This document shows positions 15,003 to 64,000 of a DNA stretch of 64,000 nucleotides, one piece after another. The notes beneath the pieces were generated by a model. The model saw only the letters and a list, made by a program, of their open reading frames with translations, ran no database searches and was not told the DNA's origin. The position numbers were made by a program, and so were the translations under genes. Numbering within the stretch: the first letter of the stretch is position 1; every line of letters starts with the position of its first letter. Source of the DNA: Portunus trituberculatus (Eukaryota > Arthropoda > Malacostraca > Decapoda > Portunidae); assembly GCF_017591435.1 (NCBI RefSeq), contig NC_059300.1, positions 12,269,128-12,333,127 of the forward strand. Reading direction: 5' to 3'.

Positions 15003-15734
15003 TTATGCTGCCAAATATCCTCCATCAACTGGTAAGGAGTGCCCATTCACCATGTCACTCTCATCTGATAACAGAAACACGATAGCGTTCACTACTTCCT
15101 CCACCTCAGCAAACCTCCCCTGGGGTATCTTGGATATCATTCCAGCCGCCTTGACAGGGTCCGACCATCCCACCAGAGCCATTGGTGTCTTGACTACCGT
15201 TGGCGCCACGGCGTTAGTCCGGATGCCTTTTGGTCCCAGCTCCAGACCCATTGATCTGGTCAACATTTCAAGAGAACTTTTTGAAGAGCCGTACACAGTG
15301 TGGTCTTGTAAAGCACGATGTCCTGCCTGGGAAGATACATTGACTATGGACCCTCGTAACTGTCTTGCCACTAGGTCCCCAGCCACAACTTGGGATATAT
15401 TCATGACGGCCTTGACGTTGACGTTAAATGTTTTGTCAAAGCACTCCGGTGAAGCCTCCAGGAAAGGTGCTACCTCTGCATAAGCGGCGTTATTGACCAG
15501 GAGGTGGATGGGTGTAATCTTCTTCACTGCTTCTCTTGATTCTGTCCAGTTTTCTAAGTTTACGGGGATGATGTTGATACTGGGACACTCTTGCTTGAGT
15601 GATTCCAAATTGGCGAGCGTTTTACTCAGAGCAAATACTTCAGCTCCCATTTCAGCCAGTTTCAAAGCAGTGGCGCGTCCGATGCCGCTCCCAGCACCTG
15701 TCACCAATGCACGGCGACCGGAGAATTTTCCCAT
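15003..15734 (-). CDS. DCXR: Dicarbonyl/L-xylulose reductase (short-chain dehydrogenase), single exon
   Basis: A 243-aa classical short-chain dehydrogenase/reductase, almost the length of human DCXR (244 aa) and collinear with it. Visible motifs: the dinucleotide-binding T-G-A-G-S-G-I-G (12-19), N-N-A-A (81-84), and the catalytic tetrad N106, S135, Y148, K152 (in N-V-S-S and Y-G-S-S-K). The C-terminus ends G-G-Y-L-A-A. Family members reduce alpha-dicarbonyls and L-xylulose with NADPH in the cytosol; that substrate range is inferred from family resemblance. The ATG sits in A-C-A-ATG-G, a good initiation context, and the frame is uninterrupted. Odd: no intron, whereas vertebrate DCXR is multi-exon and the other three host genes here are split. 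It lies head-to-head with the PBLD-type gene. Another SDR subfamily (carbonyl reductase 2-like) is the main alternative. Confidence 0.93.
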   Translation of the reverse strand: MGKFSGRRALVTGAGSGIGRATALKLAEMGAEVFALSKTLANLESLKQECPSINIIPVNLENWTESREAVKKITPIHLLVNNAAYAEVAPFLEASPECFDKTFNVNVKAVMNISQVVAGDLVARQLRGSIVNVSSQAGHRALQDHTVYGSSKSSLEMLTRSMGLELGPKGIRTNAVAPTVVKTPMALVGWSDPVKAAGMISKIPQGRFAEVEEVVNAIVFLLSDESDMVNGHSLPVDGGYLAA

Positions 15735-16418
15735 TGTTCTTAGTGGTATATATTTTCAATAGTGATCTGACAGGGGCTTGTGAACAGCTCAGCAAGTGTA
15801 TCAACTGAGTGAGTCGATATATGTCCCTTCAACTGCCTGACCACCTGATAGACACCAGCGATGCAGAGGGCTAGGGGCAGACAAACTCCACTCCACTCTT
15901 GCCTGTTCTCTCTCAGCTTCACTTGTCTAACTTCATATGAAATTTGACAGTGTTTTATCTTCGCGTTTGTATGTATACCTACTTGCATGAGAATAACATG
16001 GCCATTTGCATTGGGATTCTACTAGTTAGTATGTAGACATATAGAGAAAGTTTATTGTTGAGGGTTGATAGCTAAAATAATATTTATGTACGACAATTGA
16101 ACGTTTATCTGCCAGGCGTATGAAGACTTTCTGTTGGATAGTCATAGTGAACTACTTGTAGGAATAAGTTCATTTGGTCCTCGGCTGCATACAACCTAAC
16201 CCATATATTATCCGTTTGAAATAGTAAGTAGTATTTAGACATAAATTTTATTAGTGGTGAATTAAGGCTATAGGTAGATTCCAGTGGCTAAACAACATCA
16301 CCCAGAGTCGAGTGTCTATTCCGTATCACGAACAACAATTACTGTTATCAGATAAAAACATTCTACAGTGGTGGGCTATTGACATCATTTGGTGTGTGAT
16401 GCCATGTTATATTTTAAG

Positions 16419-16466
<48 letters not shown>

Positions 16467-16470
16467 TGTG

Positions 16471-16752
16471 TAATTCACCTCGGTCGTCTACTGGTCACCC
16501 AGCCAGTCTTCCCCATTACGGAGCGAGATCAGAGCTCATAGACCGATCTTCGGATAGGACTGAGACCACAACACACTCTACACACCGGGAAAGCGAGGCC
16601 ACAACCCCCTCGAGTTTCATCCCGTACCAATTTACTGCTATAGGTGAACAGGGGCCACACATTTAAGAGGCTTGCCCATTTGCCTCACCGCCCCGGGACT
16701 CGAACTCGGCCCTCTCGATTGTGAGTCGAGCGTGCTAACCACTACACTAAGC

Positions 16753-16754
<2 letters not shown>
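16471..16754 (-). mobile_element. tRNA-derived SINE, family B, full length
   Basis: On the minus strand the head reads TAGTGTAGTGGTTAGCACGC (A box), anticodon stem CTCGA/TCGAG around loop CTCACAA (anticodon CAC), and B box GAGTTCGAGTCCC. The body ends GACCGAGGTGAATTA and then (AC)n on the sense strand ((TG)n on plus). Both sides are (TG)n. Parts of the body (CTGTTCACCTA, GGTACGGGATG, CCTATCCGAAGATCGG) match family A, so the two families share a common body with different heads and ends. Confidence 0.88.
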
Positions 16755-16782
<28 letters not shown>

Positions 16783-16785
<3 letters not shown>

Positions 16786-16847
16786 CACTGTTTGATCTGC
16801 TGCTGCAGTCTCTGACGAGACAGCCAGACGTTACCCTACGGAACGAG

Positions 16848-16850
<3 letters not shown>
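16783..16850 (-). mobile_element. SINE family A, 3'-end fragment
   Basis: A 68-base piece matching only the last part of family A (GAACGAGCTC-like word to CAGTGAAA), set between two (TG)n tracts. The tRNA head is absent. Confidence 0.85.
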
Positions 16851-16889
<39 letters not shown>

Positions 16890-16935
16890 ATTGTATTAAT
16901 TATAATGTAAGCAGTATTCCGCTTTGCTTCAGAAT

Positions 16936-21939
<5,004 letters not shown>

Positions 21940-22153
21940 ACACTTGTGCTTTCTTCAACATGTAAAGGCAATACTACACGCTTTATCTCTTTGTACGTAC
22001 CAATCCATACGAGCAGAGTAAGCCAGCAACGAGAATGAGGCTGGGACCGCTGGTATCGTGGCAGTAGTGGTGGTGGATTCGGTGTGGTAGTGGCTGAGTC
22101 AGGAGGCCCGCGTCTGTGTTAGGGCCTATATTATCCACTGCAGCGCCAGGAAA

Positions 22154-22216
<63 letters not shown>

Positions 22217-22230
22217 CACACACACACACA

Positions 22231-22303
22231 TATGTCTATGAGCTCAGCTCGCTCCGTAATGGGGAAGACTGGCTGGGGTGACCAGCAGGCGACCGAGGAG
22301 GTG

Positions 22304-22305
<2 letters not shown>
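22231..22305 (+). mobile_element. SINE family B, 3'-end fragment
   Basis: Matches the end of family B (CTATGAGCTC to GACCGAGGAGGTGAA) in sense orientation, with (AC)n on both sides. The tRNA head is missing. Confidence 0.85.
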
Positions 22306-22358
<53 letters not shown>

Positions 22359-22361
<3 letters not shown>

Positions 22362-23408
22362 GGATGGAAAACTATTTGAGATGGAGGGAGATGAGAACGG
22401 TAATAAGGGATGCAAAGTCGGACTGGTTGGTGGTGGAGAGTGGTGTCCCACAAGGTTCAGTGCTGGCACCAATACTTTTCCTTGTCTATATTAATGATAT
22501 GCCAGAGGGAGTAAACAGTTATATTAATTTGTTTGCGGATGATGCGAAATTGTGTAGGTGTGTGAAGAGTGAAGAAGATTGTGAAATTTTACAGGCAGAT
22601 CTAGATAGGATTTGGGAGTGGAGCAAGAGGTGGGAGATGGAATTTAATCTGAGCAAAAGTCATGTAATGGAGATGGGGAAGAGTGGAAGACGGCCAAGAG
22701 GGTCATATAAGATGGGTGAAGGAGTAGTGTTGAAAAAGGTGGAAAAGGAAAAGGATTTGGGAGTGATAATACAAGACCATGGGCAGTTTGAGGCTCATAT
22801 TGACAAGATGTTTGGAGAAATATATAATTTGATTAGAAATATTGGATTAGCCTTTCATTATATGGATAAAGATATGATGAAGAAATTAATTAGTACTGTA
22901 ATTAGACCAAGATTGGAATATGCTGGGGTGGTTTGGTCCCCTTATAAAAAGAAGCATATAAGGAAGTTGGAGAGATTGCAGAGAATGGCAACAAAAATGG
23001 TTCCGGAATTGGCAGAAATGACCTATGAGGAGAGATTAAAAGAAATGAATTTGCTTACCTTGGAACAAAGAAGAGAAAGAGGAGATTTAATACAGGTTTA
23101 TAAACTGTTGAGCGGTTTGGATGAAGTGGATAATGAGCAAATGATGTTGAGAGAGGAAAATTTAAATAGAACTACGAGATCGCATAGTAAAAAGATAGCC
23201 AAGGGAATATGCTTGAAGGATGTGAAGAAATATAGTTTCCCACAGAGATGTGTGGAGGTGTGGAATGGTCTGAGTGAGGAGGTGGTGTCAGCGAGGAGTG
23301 TGCATAGTTTTAAAGGAAAGTTGGATGTGTGTAGATATTGAGACGGGGCCACACGAGTATAATACCCAGGCCCTGTAAAAATTACAACTAGGTGAATACA
23401 ACTAGGTG
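22359..23408 (+). mobile_element. Non-LTR retrotransposon copy E, best preserved 3' half
   Basis: Starts right after (AC)n at W-M-E-N-Y-L and stays open without a frameshift to a stop at 23339-23341, about 327 residues. Visible motifs: G-V-P-Q-G-S-V-L-A-P, F-A-D-D, L-G-V, and the C-terminal V-W-N-G-L-S and F-K-G-K-L-D region. The N-terminal half of RT, including the first catalytic Asp, and the endonuclease are missing, so it cannot be active, but the open frame suggests recent insertion. The 3' end is a two-fold ACTAGGTGAATAC repeat followed by (AC)n. Confidence 0.92.
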
Positions 23409-23414
23409 AATACA

Positions 23415-23468
<54 letters not shown>

Positions 23469-23471
<3 letters not shown>

Positions 23472-23756
23472 GGTAGCTCAGTGGTTAGAGCGCTGGCTTC
23501 ACAAGCCAGAGGACCGGGATTCGATTCCCCGGCCGGGTGGAGATATTTGGGTGTGTCTCCTTTCACGTGTAGCCCCTGTTCACCTAGCAGTGAGTAGGTA
23601 CGGGATGTAAATCGAGGAGTTGTGACCTTGTTGTCACGGTGTGTGGTGTGTGCCTGGTCTCAGGCCTATCCGAAGATCGGAAATAATGAGCTCTGAGCTC
23701 GTTCCGTAGGGTAACGTTTGGCTGTCTCGTCAGAGACTGCAACAGATCAAACAGTG

Positions 23757-23758
<2 letters not shown>
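23469..23758 (+). mobile_element. tRNA-Val-derived SINE, family A, full length
   Basis: Complete copy: CCCGGTAGCTCAGTGGTTAG, CTGGC-TTCACAA-GCCAG, B box GATTCGATTCC, body, end CAGTGAAAC. (AC)n on both sides (23409-23468 and 23759-23838). Its 5' (AC)n is the tail of LINE copy E. Confidence 0.92.
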
Positions 23759-23839
<81 letters not shown>

Positions 23840-23841
<2 letters not shown>

Positions 23842-24197
23842 CATAGATATTTCACAGCGACACATTAAAATCTATAAGGTCATATCGTTTCTGAAAGGGG
23901 TTACCAATACAAAACATTGAACCTGTCCAAGAAGAAAAACAATGATAAAAGTAACCCATCAAGCAATAAGTGAACACAACGAGTCATTGGTGTACCAGTT
24001 TATTATTAAAAAAAGAAGAAAAGAAAAGAATAAATGTAGCTCACAACATCAGTAGCATTGATAAAAGGTTCATAGCTAAGATTGAGCATAATGACTGCTA
24101 CCCCTTGTCGCAGAAGTGAACCCTCAAGAACCAAAGAGAGGAGGAAACTAGTCGATGATGGTTTCTTATGAATATGTTGTTGTTATTGTATATTTTC
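23840..24197. other. No gene recognised
   Basis: Spacer between an (AC)n tract and the (TTC)n tract. Nothing supported. Confidence 0.5.
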
Positions 24198-24345
24198 TTC
24201 TTCTTCGTCTTCTTCTTCTTCTTCTTCTTCTTCTTCTTCTTCTTCTTCTTCTTCTTCTTCTTCTTCTTCTTCTTCTTCTTCTTCTTCTTCTTCTTCTTCT
24301 TCTTCTTCTTCCTCTTTTCTCCGCCTTCTCCTCCTCCTCCTCCTT
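24198..24345. repeat. (TTC)n passing into (TCC)n
   Basis: About 115 bases of (TTC)n followed by a shorter (TCC)n-like stretch. Long Leu, Phe, Arg or Glu homopolymer frames on both strands come from the period-3 repeat and are not genes. Confidence 0.95.
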
Positions 24346-24855
24346 ATCATCATCGTCATTAACATCATTATTACTACTGCAACTATCATCAGAACCAATA
24401 TGACCATAATAAGTACAGACGATGGAATGCACGCACTGCTGCTGCCGCTGCTACAAGACGTTCAAAGGATGACAGTGTTGTGAAAATGACATGTTTGTGT
24501 TCTGAAGGGTTCATTGCTTAGCAGATATTGAGAATAAGGTTTAAGCTAAAGTGTCACTTAATGCGTAAGATAATAAATTAAACATTAAATATATATACAT
24601 TTATGTATGTAGCAATATTCATTGTTGCGAGCTTAGAAAAAAAAACAATAAAAAAAATTAAATTAAAACTGTGAGCAATGTGTGTGATGTAAAGACATGA
24701 ATCTAATGCTTTGCTTTAAAGTTAACCGAAAGTATAAATCATTATTTTTGAAATTACATTGATTTACACCCCTGCCATGATAGTCCCATGAAAAGAAGTT
24801 TTTTTTTTTTTTTTTTTTTTTTTTTACCAAGTGGGAAAGTCTTGTATAGGAAACC

Positions 24856-25410
24856 TTAGATTGAATGCGATATGATATCAAGAACGGAAGTGGGGCAAGT
24901 GTGATAGATGGAACCACAATCCCCGTAAGTGTGGCCGTAGTGCTCAGCCAGCATGTAGTCGTCGTATTCCACATCGTTGCTGGGACTCTTGGAAGCCCTG
25001 CGGGAGAGAGAGAGGCAAATACTGACTGGAAACTTTGCAGGCGTACACAGGATAACCAAACGTTGTGGTCACTTTTAAAACACGCCTGAGTCACTAAATC
25101 TCCGAGTGTGACATGGAGCATTGTCATAACATTTCTTCCAAGGACAATGAAACAAGGTTAGTGACAATTTGTTGAACATGGTATGGAAATTATTTTTGAT
25201 CAACATTTTTGAGAATTTTATCATACTCCCCACCAAAAAAATGTTCGAATAAAAATACCTGAGCAATTCCGAAAGAGTGTGATTTTAGAAACATTTGTTT
25301 TATCCTCCTCCTTTACCTTCTTCTCTTACTCCTACTTATTCTTCTCCTCCTCCTCCTCCTCCTCCTCCTCCTCCTACTACTACTACTATATTTACTACTA
25401 CTACTACTAT

Positions 25411-25456
<46 letters not shown>

Positions 25457-25490
25457 GCTACTACTGCTACTACTTCTGCTGCTGCTGCTG

Positions 25491-25535
<45 letters not shown>

Positions 25536-25536
25536 T

Positions 25537-25578
<42 letters not shown>

Positions 25579-25580
25579 TT

Positions 25581-25639
<59 letters not shown>

Positions 25640-25658
25640 GCTACTTCTACTTCTACTT

Positions 25659-25705
<47 letters not shown>

Positions 25706-27615
25706 GCCACCACCACCACAATTACTACTTACGAGAGGACAAGATTAATGACTTCCCCGTACAGGTCGTGCTCAAAAGGCGACTCAGCTATCTCACACAG
25801 GGTCCTGAGGGTGCATGCTCGTCCGTTGTACCCAAAACTGGAAGAAAGTAAAGTCATTGATAAGTGTTTATTCCATGTGCTTATTTCTTTATGCCCTGAA
25901 CTATCTGAGGATAATTCCCACTAAAAGCACAATCACCAACATATAGAGGCAATGCTCTATATTTTTCTCCCCAGTGATAATCAGAAGAACCAGGAATCAG
26001 GATCATCTTGAGGCTCATTCTGTTGGTCGATTTTTCACACCTACTTCTTCAAGAGTCTGATCCCTGTAAGATCTATAAAATCCATCGATAGTATTGTATT
26101 TTGAACCAGCATCACTAGAAACATAAATTTTCTAACCTATCAAGAAGCGATTCCATGTTAGAATATAGGAAGGCTCTCTCGTCGGCAGCAGAATTTGTAT
26201 AGCTCCTGCCTATCGAAAAGTATTCCTCCGGCAGCTTGAAGACGAAGGCAGTGACGAGTACTATCAAGTTCAGACCTACTGTTCCCGTCACCGGCAACTT
26301 CAGCTTGAAGGAAGTCTGGAAATACAAGGAAATTATATTCACGTCGAATATGTTTATTCTTGTACCGGATGTGCATCGAACTGCTTATTAAAGTTTTATG
26401 GTTGACTTTCAGATATGAGGTCAGAGGAACTTGTAGCACAAACTTATCTTTTATGTTGTCATTTGCTGTATTGTACAACTAAGTGCTGAGGAAAGCGTGA
26501 GGATACAGAGATCTCATAAAATTGATAAACTGAAGTCATCTGTGTGTTATTTTATGTAACATTTGATTTAATTATGTTTAGTTTGATAACGACTTACACT
26601 TATGAATAGGTAAAGGATAAAAAAGACCTTTAAGACGTAAATGCCAGAGAGAGCTTCAAAGAAAGCCTCACCTCGAGTGTGCTGGAAGCAGGGAAGGGAA
26701 CAAAGCGGCGCACTCTTGATCTTGCCACTTCGTTGCCGGCATCCATCGTCTGCAGCCACGTCTGGTCCTCCTTCACTCCTGCAAGTGTCGAAAGTGAATG
26801 ATGGCAATTCACACCTTTTTTACAGTTCTTTTTTTGGGGATCCAGCCACATAATTTGCGATAATATTCACTTCTGGTAGTGCAGTGTTACAGTGCTGCCT
26901 AGGTTAGGTTAGGTTCGTTAAGGAAATGAAGTGCCTAATTACAATATTGTTTGGTTGTAACTTTCATAATTCGAACACAAATAATGTACCCTCGTCGATT
27001 GGTTAAGATGATCTAGATTGATGCAATAATTACTTGTTCGCTCATCAGGTACGTGTTAAAGATGTGCAAGGTTCTAAGGCAGCGGAAATGTGCTAGACTG
27101 CGTGAAATCTTATTATATGCTGCTCCATACTAGTTTGAATCAATCGTTTCCAAACAAAATTTTACATATAGGTACTTATATTTATAAAATTATAGTTACG
27201 TAATAGACTTAATGTGTGGCGTCATTGCGGGGGCGGGGCTTTAGGACGGCTATGACTCACTCTTCTATTCCTTAATCCGCGGCTGATATACAAACCACAG
27301 CAGGTTGTATTCGGGAGATTCTGTTCGAGTCCATAAACTTGAAGTATTGGACATTCACCGCGGCCTGCTTCCTGACTCCTGTCACCACAGTTTCTGGCAT
27401 ATACTGTCATAATGACTGTCTGCTGCGAGGCTTGTTGCAACCAAACTGTAACATGTCTTTTCAGATTTTTGATAAATTTTCCAATCCAAATAGATATTGA
27501 ATTGGAGTGCTAATGTACCAGCCGCGGGTCTTTAAGTAAAATAACTTCTTTCCATTATATAAACTTAACGATCAAGATGGTTTTCTGATTCAAAACGCTC
27601 ATCTTAGGTCTTATT

Positions 27616-27711
<96 letters not shown>

Positions 27712-28066
27712 GATTATACGTAGTTGCTCATAACACTATTTTCACTAAATTCGTCAAGTTGCAGCTTTGCACCTTTATCTTGACTTCTCGCCAAGCGTCG
27801 ATTGTGTAGTGGAATAATTATTGACACGCACTTAGATCCTTACTATTATGTCACAAAACATAACAGAACAACAACAAAAACAAGAAGAGTATTTGACACT
27901 GATTTTAAAGACCTTCAAGGTGCATAGTGCCGTAGCTCTCGTCTGCGATGGCCTGGGCAATGGCGGGATGGACAAGAAGAAGAGTAGCCAGCAGCGCGAG
28001 GATGGTTGCTAGCCCTCCACTTGCCAGGGACTTGATGGTTCTGTTAGACCTCACTGCCGTAATCAT
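24856..28066 (-). CDS. DM4/DM12-family secreted protein, five exons, complete
   Basis: Minus-strand exons 27913-28066, 26672-26778, 26137-26315, 25733-25837 and 24856-24997 join in phase (687 bases, 228 aa). Residues about 17-40 are a hydrophobic signal or anchor segment preceded by a basic N-terminus. A dibasic R-S-R-V-R-R (71-76) is followed by F-V-P-F-P, as in DM4/DM12 proteins where a processing site precedes an F-P motif. The domain follows in exons 3-5: R-A-F-L-Y, then G-Y-N-G-R-A-C-T-L-R-T-L-C-E-I-A-E-S-P, and a C-terminal part with further cysteines. The family is arthropod-enriched; members are secreted or membrane proteins of unknown biochemical function. The exon 1 donor GTCTTT is weak, yet it is the only one that keeps phase with exon 2. 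Confidence in the family is high; no gene name can be given. Confidence 0.9.
25345..25722. repeat. (TAC)n-rich trinucleotide array in intron 4 of the DM4/DM12 gene
   Basis: About 375 bases of (TAC)n with CTG, TTC and ATT variants. On the transcribed strand it starts about ten bases after the exon 4 donor (GTAAGTAGTAATTG...), so the intron begins almost directly with the array. Confidence 0.95.
27619..27708. repeat. (AT)n in intron 1 of the DM4/DM12 gene
   Basis: About 90 bases of (AT)n. Confidence 0.95.
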
Positions 28067-28204
28067 CTTGAACAGTGGTGCTTAACTTTGTATTTCACGG
28101 TGATCTTGATTGTTTGCAAAGTTTTCAATTTTGCATAAAGAGGGAGCTCGAAAACTGACTGAGGAAGCAGGCAGCCAAACCTTTCCTCACACTAACAGGT
28201 ACAA

Positions 28205-28239
28205 TACTGCATCGGCAGCCGCTGTCCCTCGAGTTTATA
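28205..28239 (-). promoter_or_regulatory. TATA box and initiator of the DM4/DM12 gene
   Basis: On the minus strand TATAAA occupies 28239-28234, and a CAGT initiator-like word has its A at 28208, 31 bases downstream, the usual spacing for an arthropod TATA-Inr promoter. A start near 28208 gives a 5' leader of about 140 bases with no intervening ATG in the strongest position before the start codon at 28066. Confidence 0.65.
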
Positions 28240-28674
28240 AGGACGACCGGTAGGATGGTGGAGCGATTATCTCAAACAATATGAGACGTCACCGCCTGAC
28301 CGCGATGTTTACTGGCCAGTAGTCCCCCTTCCACCGCCGCTATTTTAATGACTCCGAGGGACGACTGGCTGTACGCTAATTGATCTTCTCTCTCAACGGG
28401 AACCTCTTATATTTCCATTCATTCAACAGTGTCACAGTTTAGAAAGTGGCATGAGACAAGACGGTAATGAAAACGTCACTGTGTGCTAATGTCTAGTGAG
28501 CTAATATTTTGGGGAATTACTTTGTCATCATCTCAATAGCGTCAACGGAGTGTTGTCGATAACCTGTACGAACTTAATGCTTGAAATATACTTCTTGAAA
28601 ATCTAGATAAATTAATGAAAATATCAATGAATTCATTTAGCCCATTGAAATCTAAAAAAAATATAATAAACCAG

Positions 28675-62095
<33,421 letters not shown>

Positions 62096-62515
62096 CTTGA
62101 AGCGCGTCACTCTTTCGTTTCTTTCAATCTCGGTTCGCGTATGGTCTTCCACACCAAGGCTGATTTTATTTCCTTCTTTTCTCTTTTCTTACCGCGTTTG
62201 TTTTCAGTCTCCGGTGAAAGTGATGGTTCTCATTTTTCTTTTAGTCGTGTTTTTTGATTGTTTGACATGGGGTGGGCAAGTTTCACGGATGCTTCAGTCT
62301 TAGCTTCCAGTTCTTAGCAAAGCCTCTCGGGTAAGACGGAGCATCGGCACGCTTCATCCTCCCAGGCTGTGTGGCGGGCCGCCGTGGTAACGCTGTGCTA
62401 CAGATCGCCTTCACGGAAACAAATGAATGCTCGCCTGTCACTTCACGTTTATTTCGTCCCCCTCCTCTCTTTTTCCAGTGTTTGAATTTCCACTCCTGAA
62501 AATACGCTGGCGATT
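62096..62515 (-). promoter_or_regulatory. 5' leader and probable promoter region of the adenylyl cyclase
   Basis: Immediately upstream of the start ATG. The part at 62330-62420 is locally GC-richer than the surrounding DNA, and no canonical TATA box at a sensible distance was found. A further upstream non-coding exon cannot be excluded. Confidence 0.4.
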
Positions 62516-62581
62516 AAAAGCGTACATGGGACGTAAATGTTGCTAGTTTTTCGTTATAACTTATTTGCAGTATTATGAAAC

Positions 62582-63440
<859 letters not shown>

Positions 63441-64000
63441 AGTACTACTAGTGTTACTATTTGTAGCCTACTATTATTAGTGGTCAAGATAACAGAGCCT
63501 GTATTAGCGAATTATTGCATATGTTCCTTTATTGTCCATGGCAGCGAGGCGCGCTGGTCGTCGCGATAGCCTAAATCTTTACCTCAGCTGCAGCGGCTTT
63601 ATCACAATATTTTGATGAAACAACTCTGCAGTGAGGGAGGATTTTTCGACAGGGACGAGACAAAATGATCGTGTATTTTGAGAACAACTTGATTGCACTG
63701 ATTAATTTTTGTCTTTCTTGAAAATATTTTTCACTTTACGATCGATGTCTCCGACTTTTTTTTTTTTTTACGAATTAGGTATAAAAATGTAGATCTTTTT
63801 AGGGATGCTGTTCCTGGCACGTTAGTGTGACACGTGTTTAGGCGTGTCTTTCCTCTTTGACGTGGAGCAGCAGTGGTAGTGTCTGCGTCGTTATGATTAC
63901 GTGAAAGGATACCATGTTTCGCCACGTACTGAACTGCTGAGGTGTGAATTCACGTGTGAGGTACTGAAGACTGTTGCACAGCGAAGTGTCAGTCACGTCG
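63441..64000. other. No gene recognised
   Basis: Non-coding sequence at the window edge. Nothing supported. Confidence 0.45.

Larger units (their letters stand above)
15735..16935. promoter_or_regulatory. Head-to-head intergenic region of the DCXR- and PBLD-type genes
   Basis: About 1.2 kb separates the two divergent start codons and must contain both promoters unless there are distant 5' exons. A TCAGT initiator-like word lies near 15803-15807 on the minus strand, upstream of DCXR. The PBLD-proximal third (16422-16885) is filled with (CT)n, (TG)n and two SINE pieces, so that promoter must lie close to the ATG or beyond the SINEs. Confidence 0.4.

Overview
This window is eukaryotic nuclear DNA. 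The genes are split by GT-AG introns, and several kinds of retroposon and very large amounts of di- and trinucleotide microsatellite fill the rest. The gene content (an insect-type DM4/DM12 secreted protein and a membrane adenylyl cyclase that reads closest to arthropod ACX/type-2-like enzymes) and the style of the repeats suggest an arthropod, most likely a decapod crustacean such as a crab. The species is inference; the gene structures were read directly from splice sites and codon phase.

Four host genes can be reconstructed. (1) 15003-15734, minus: an intronless, intact 243-aa short-chain dehydrogenase of the dicarbonyl/L-xylulose reductase (DCXR) type. (2) 16936-21939, plus: a six-exon, 297-aa PhzF-fold isomerase-like protein (PBLD type), head-to-head with DCXR across 1.2 kb. 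(3) 24856-28066, minus: a five-exon, 228-aa secreted DM4/DM12-family protein with a TATA-plus-initiator promoter. (4) 30839-62095, minus: a complete class III transmembrane adenylyl cyclase of 23 coding exons and 1508 aa spread over 31 kb, with all catalytic residues of both cytosolic domains present. Exon phases agree at every junction in the three spliced genes and each sum is a multiple of three.

The left 24 kb is retroposon territory: at least six copies of related non-LTR elements (LINEs), two (AC)n-associated tRNA-derived SINE families, an A-tailed SINE family, and a solo LTR with a perfect 5-bp target duplication nested in a LINE. Nearly every LINE and SINE of the (AC)n-associated type lies between (AC)n tracts, always with AC on its sense strand.

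The cyclase introns hold five TTAA-flanked, about 210-bp MITEs with inverted ends, a 30-bp minisatellite that continues from the end of one MITE, a 24-bp minisatellite, and a Ty3/gypsy-type LTR element (54381-58143) that has lost most of gag, protease and RNase H. Long (AT)n, (GA)n, (TAC)n, (AAC)n and (TTA)n arrays fill much of the rest and create many meaningless long open frames.

No CRISPR array, operon, rRNA or free-standing functional tRNA gene was seen.
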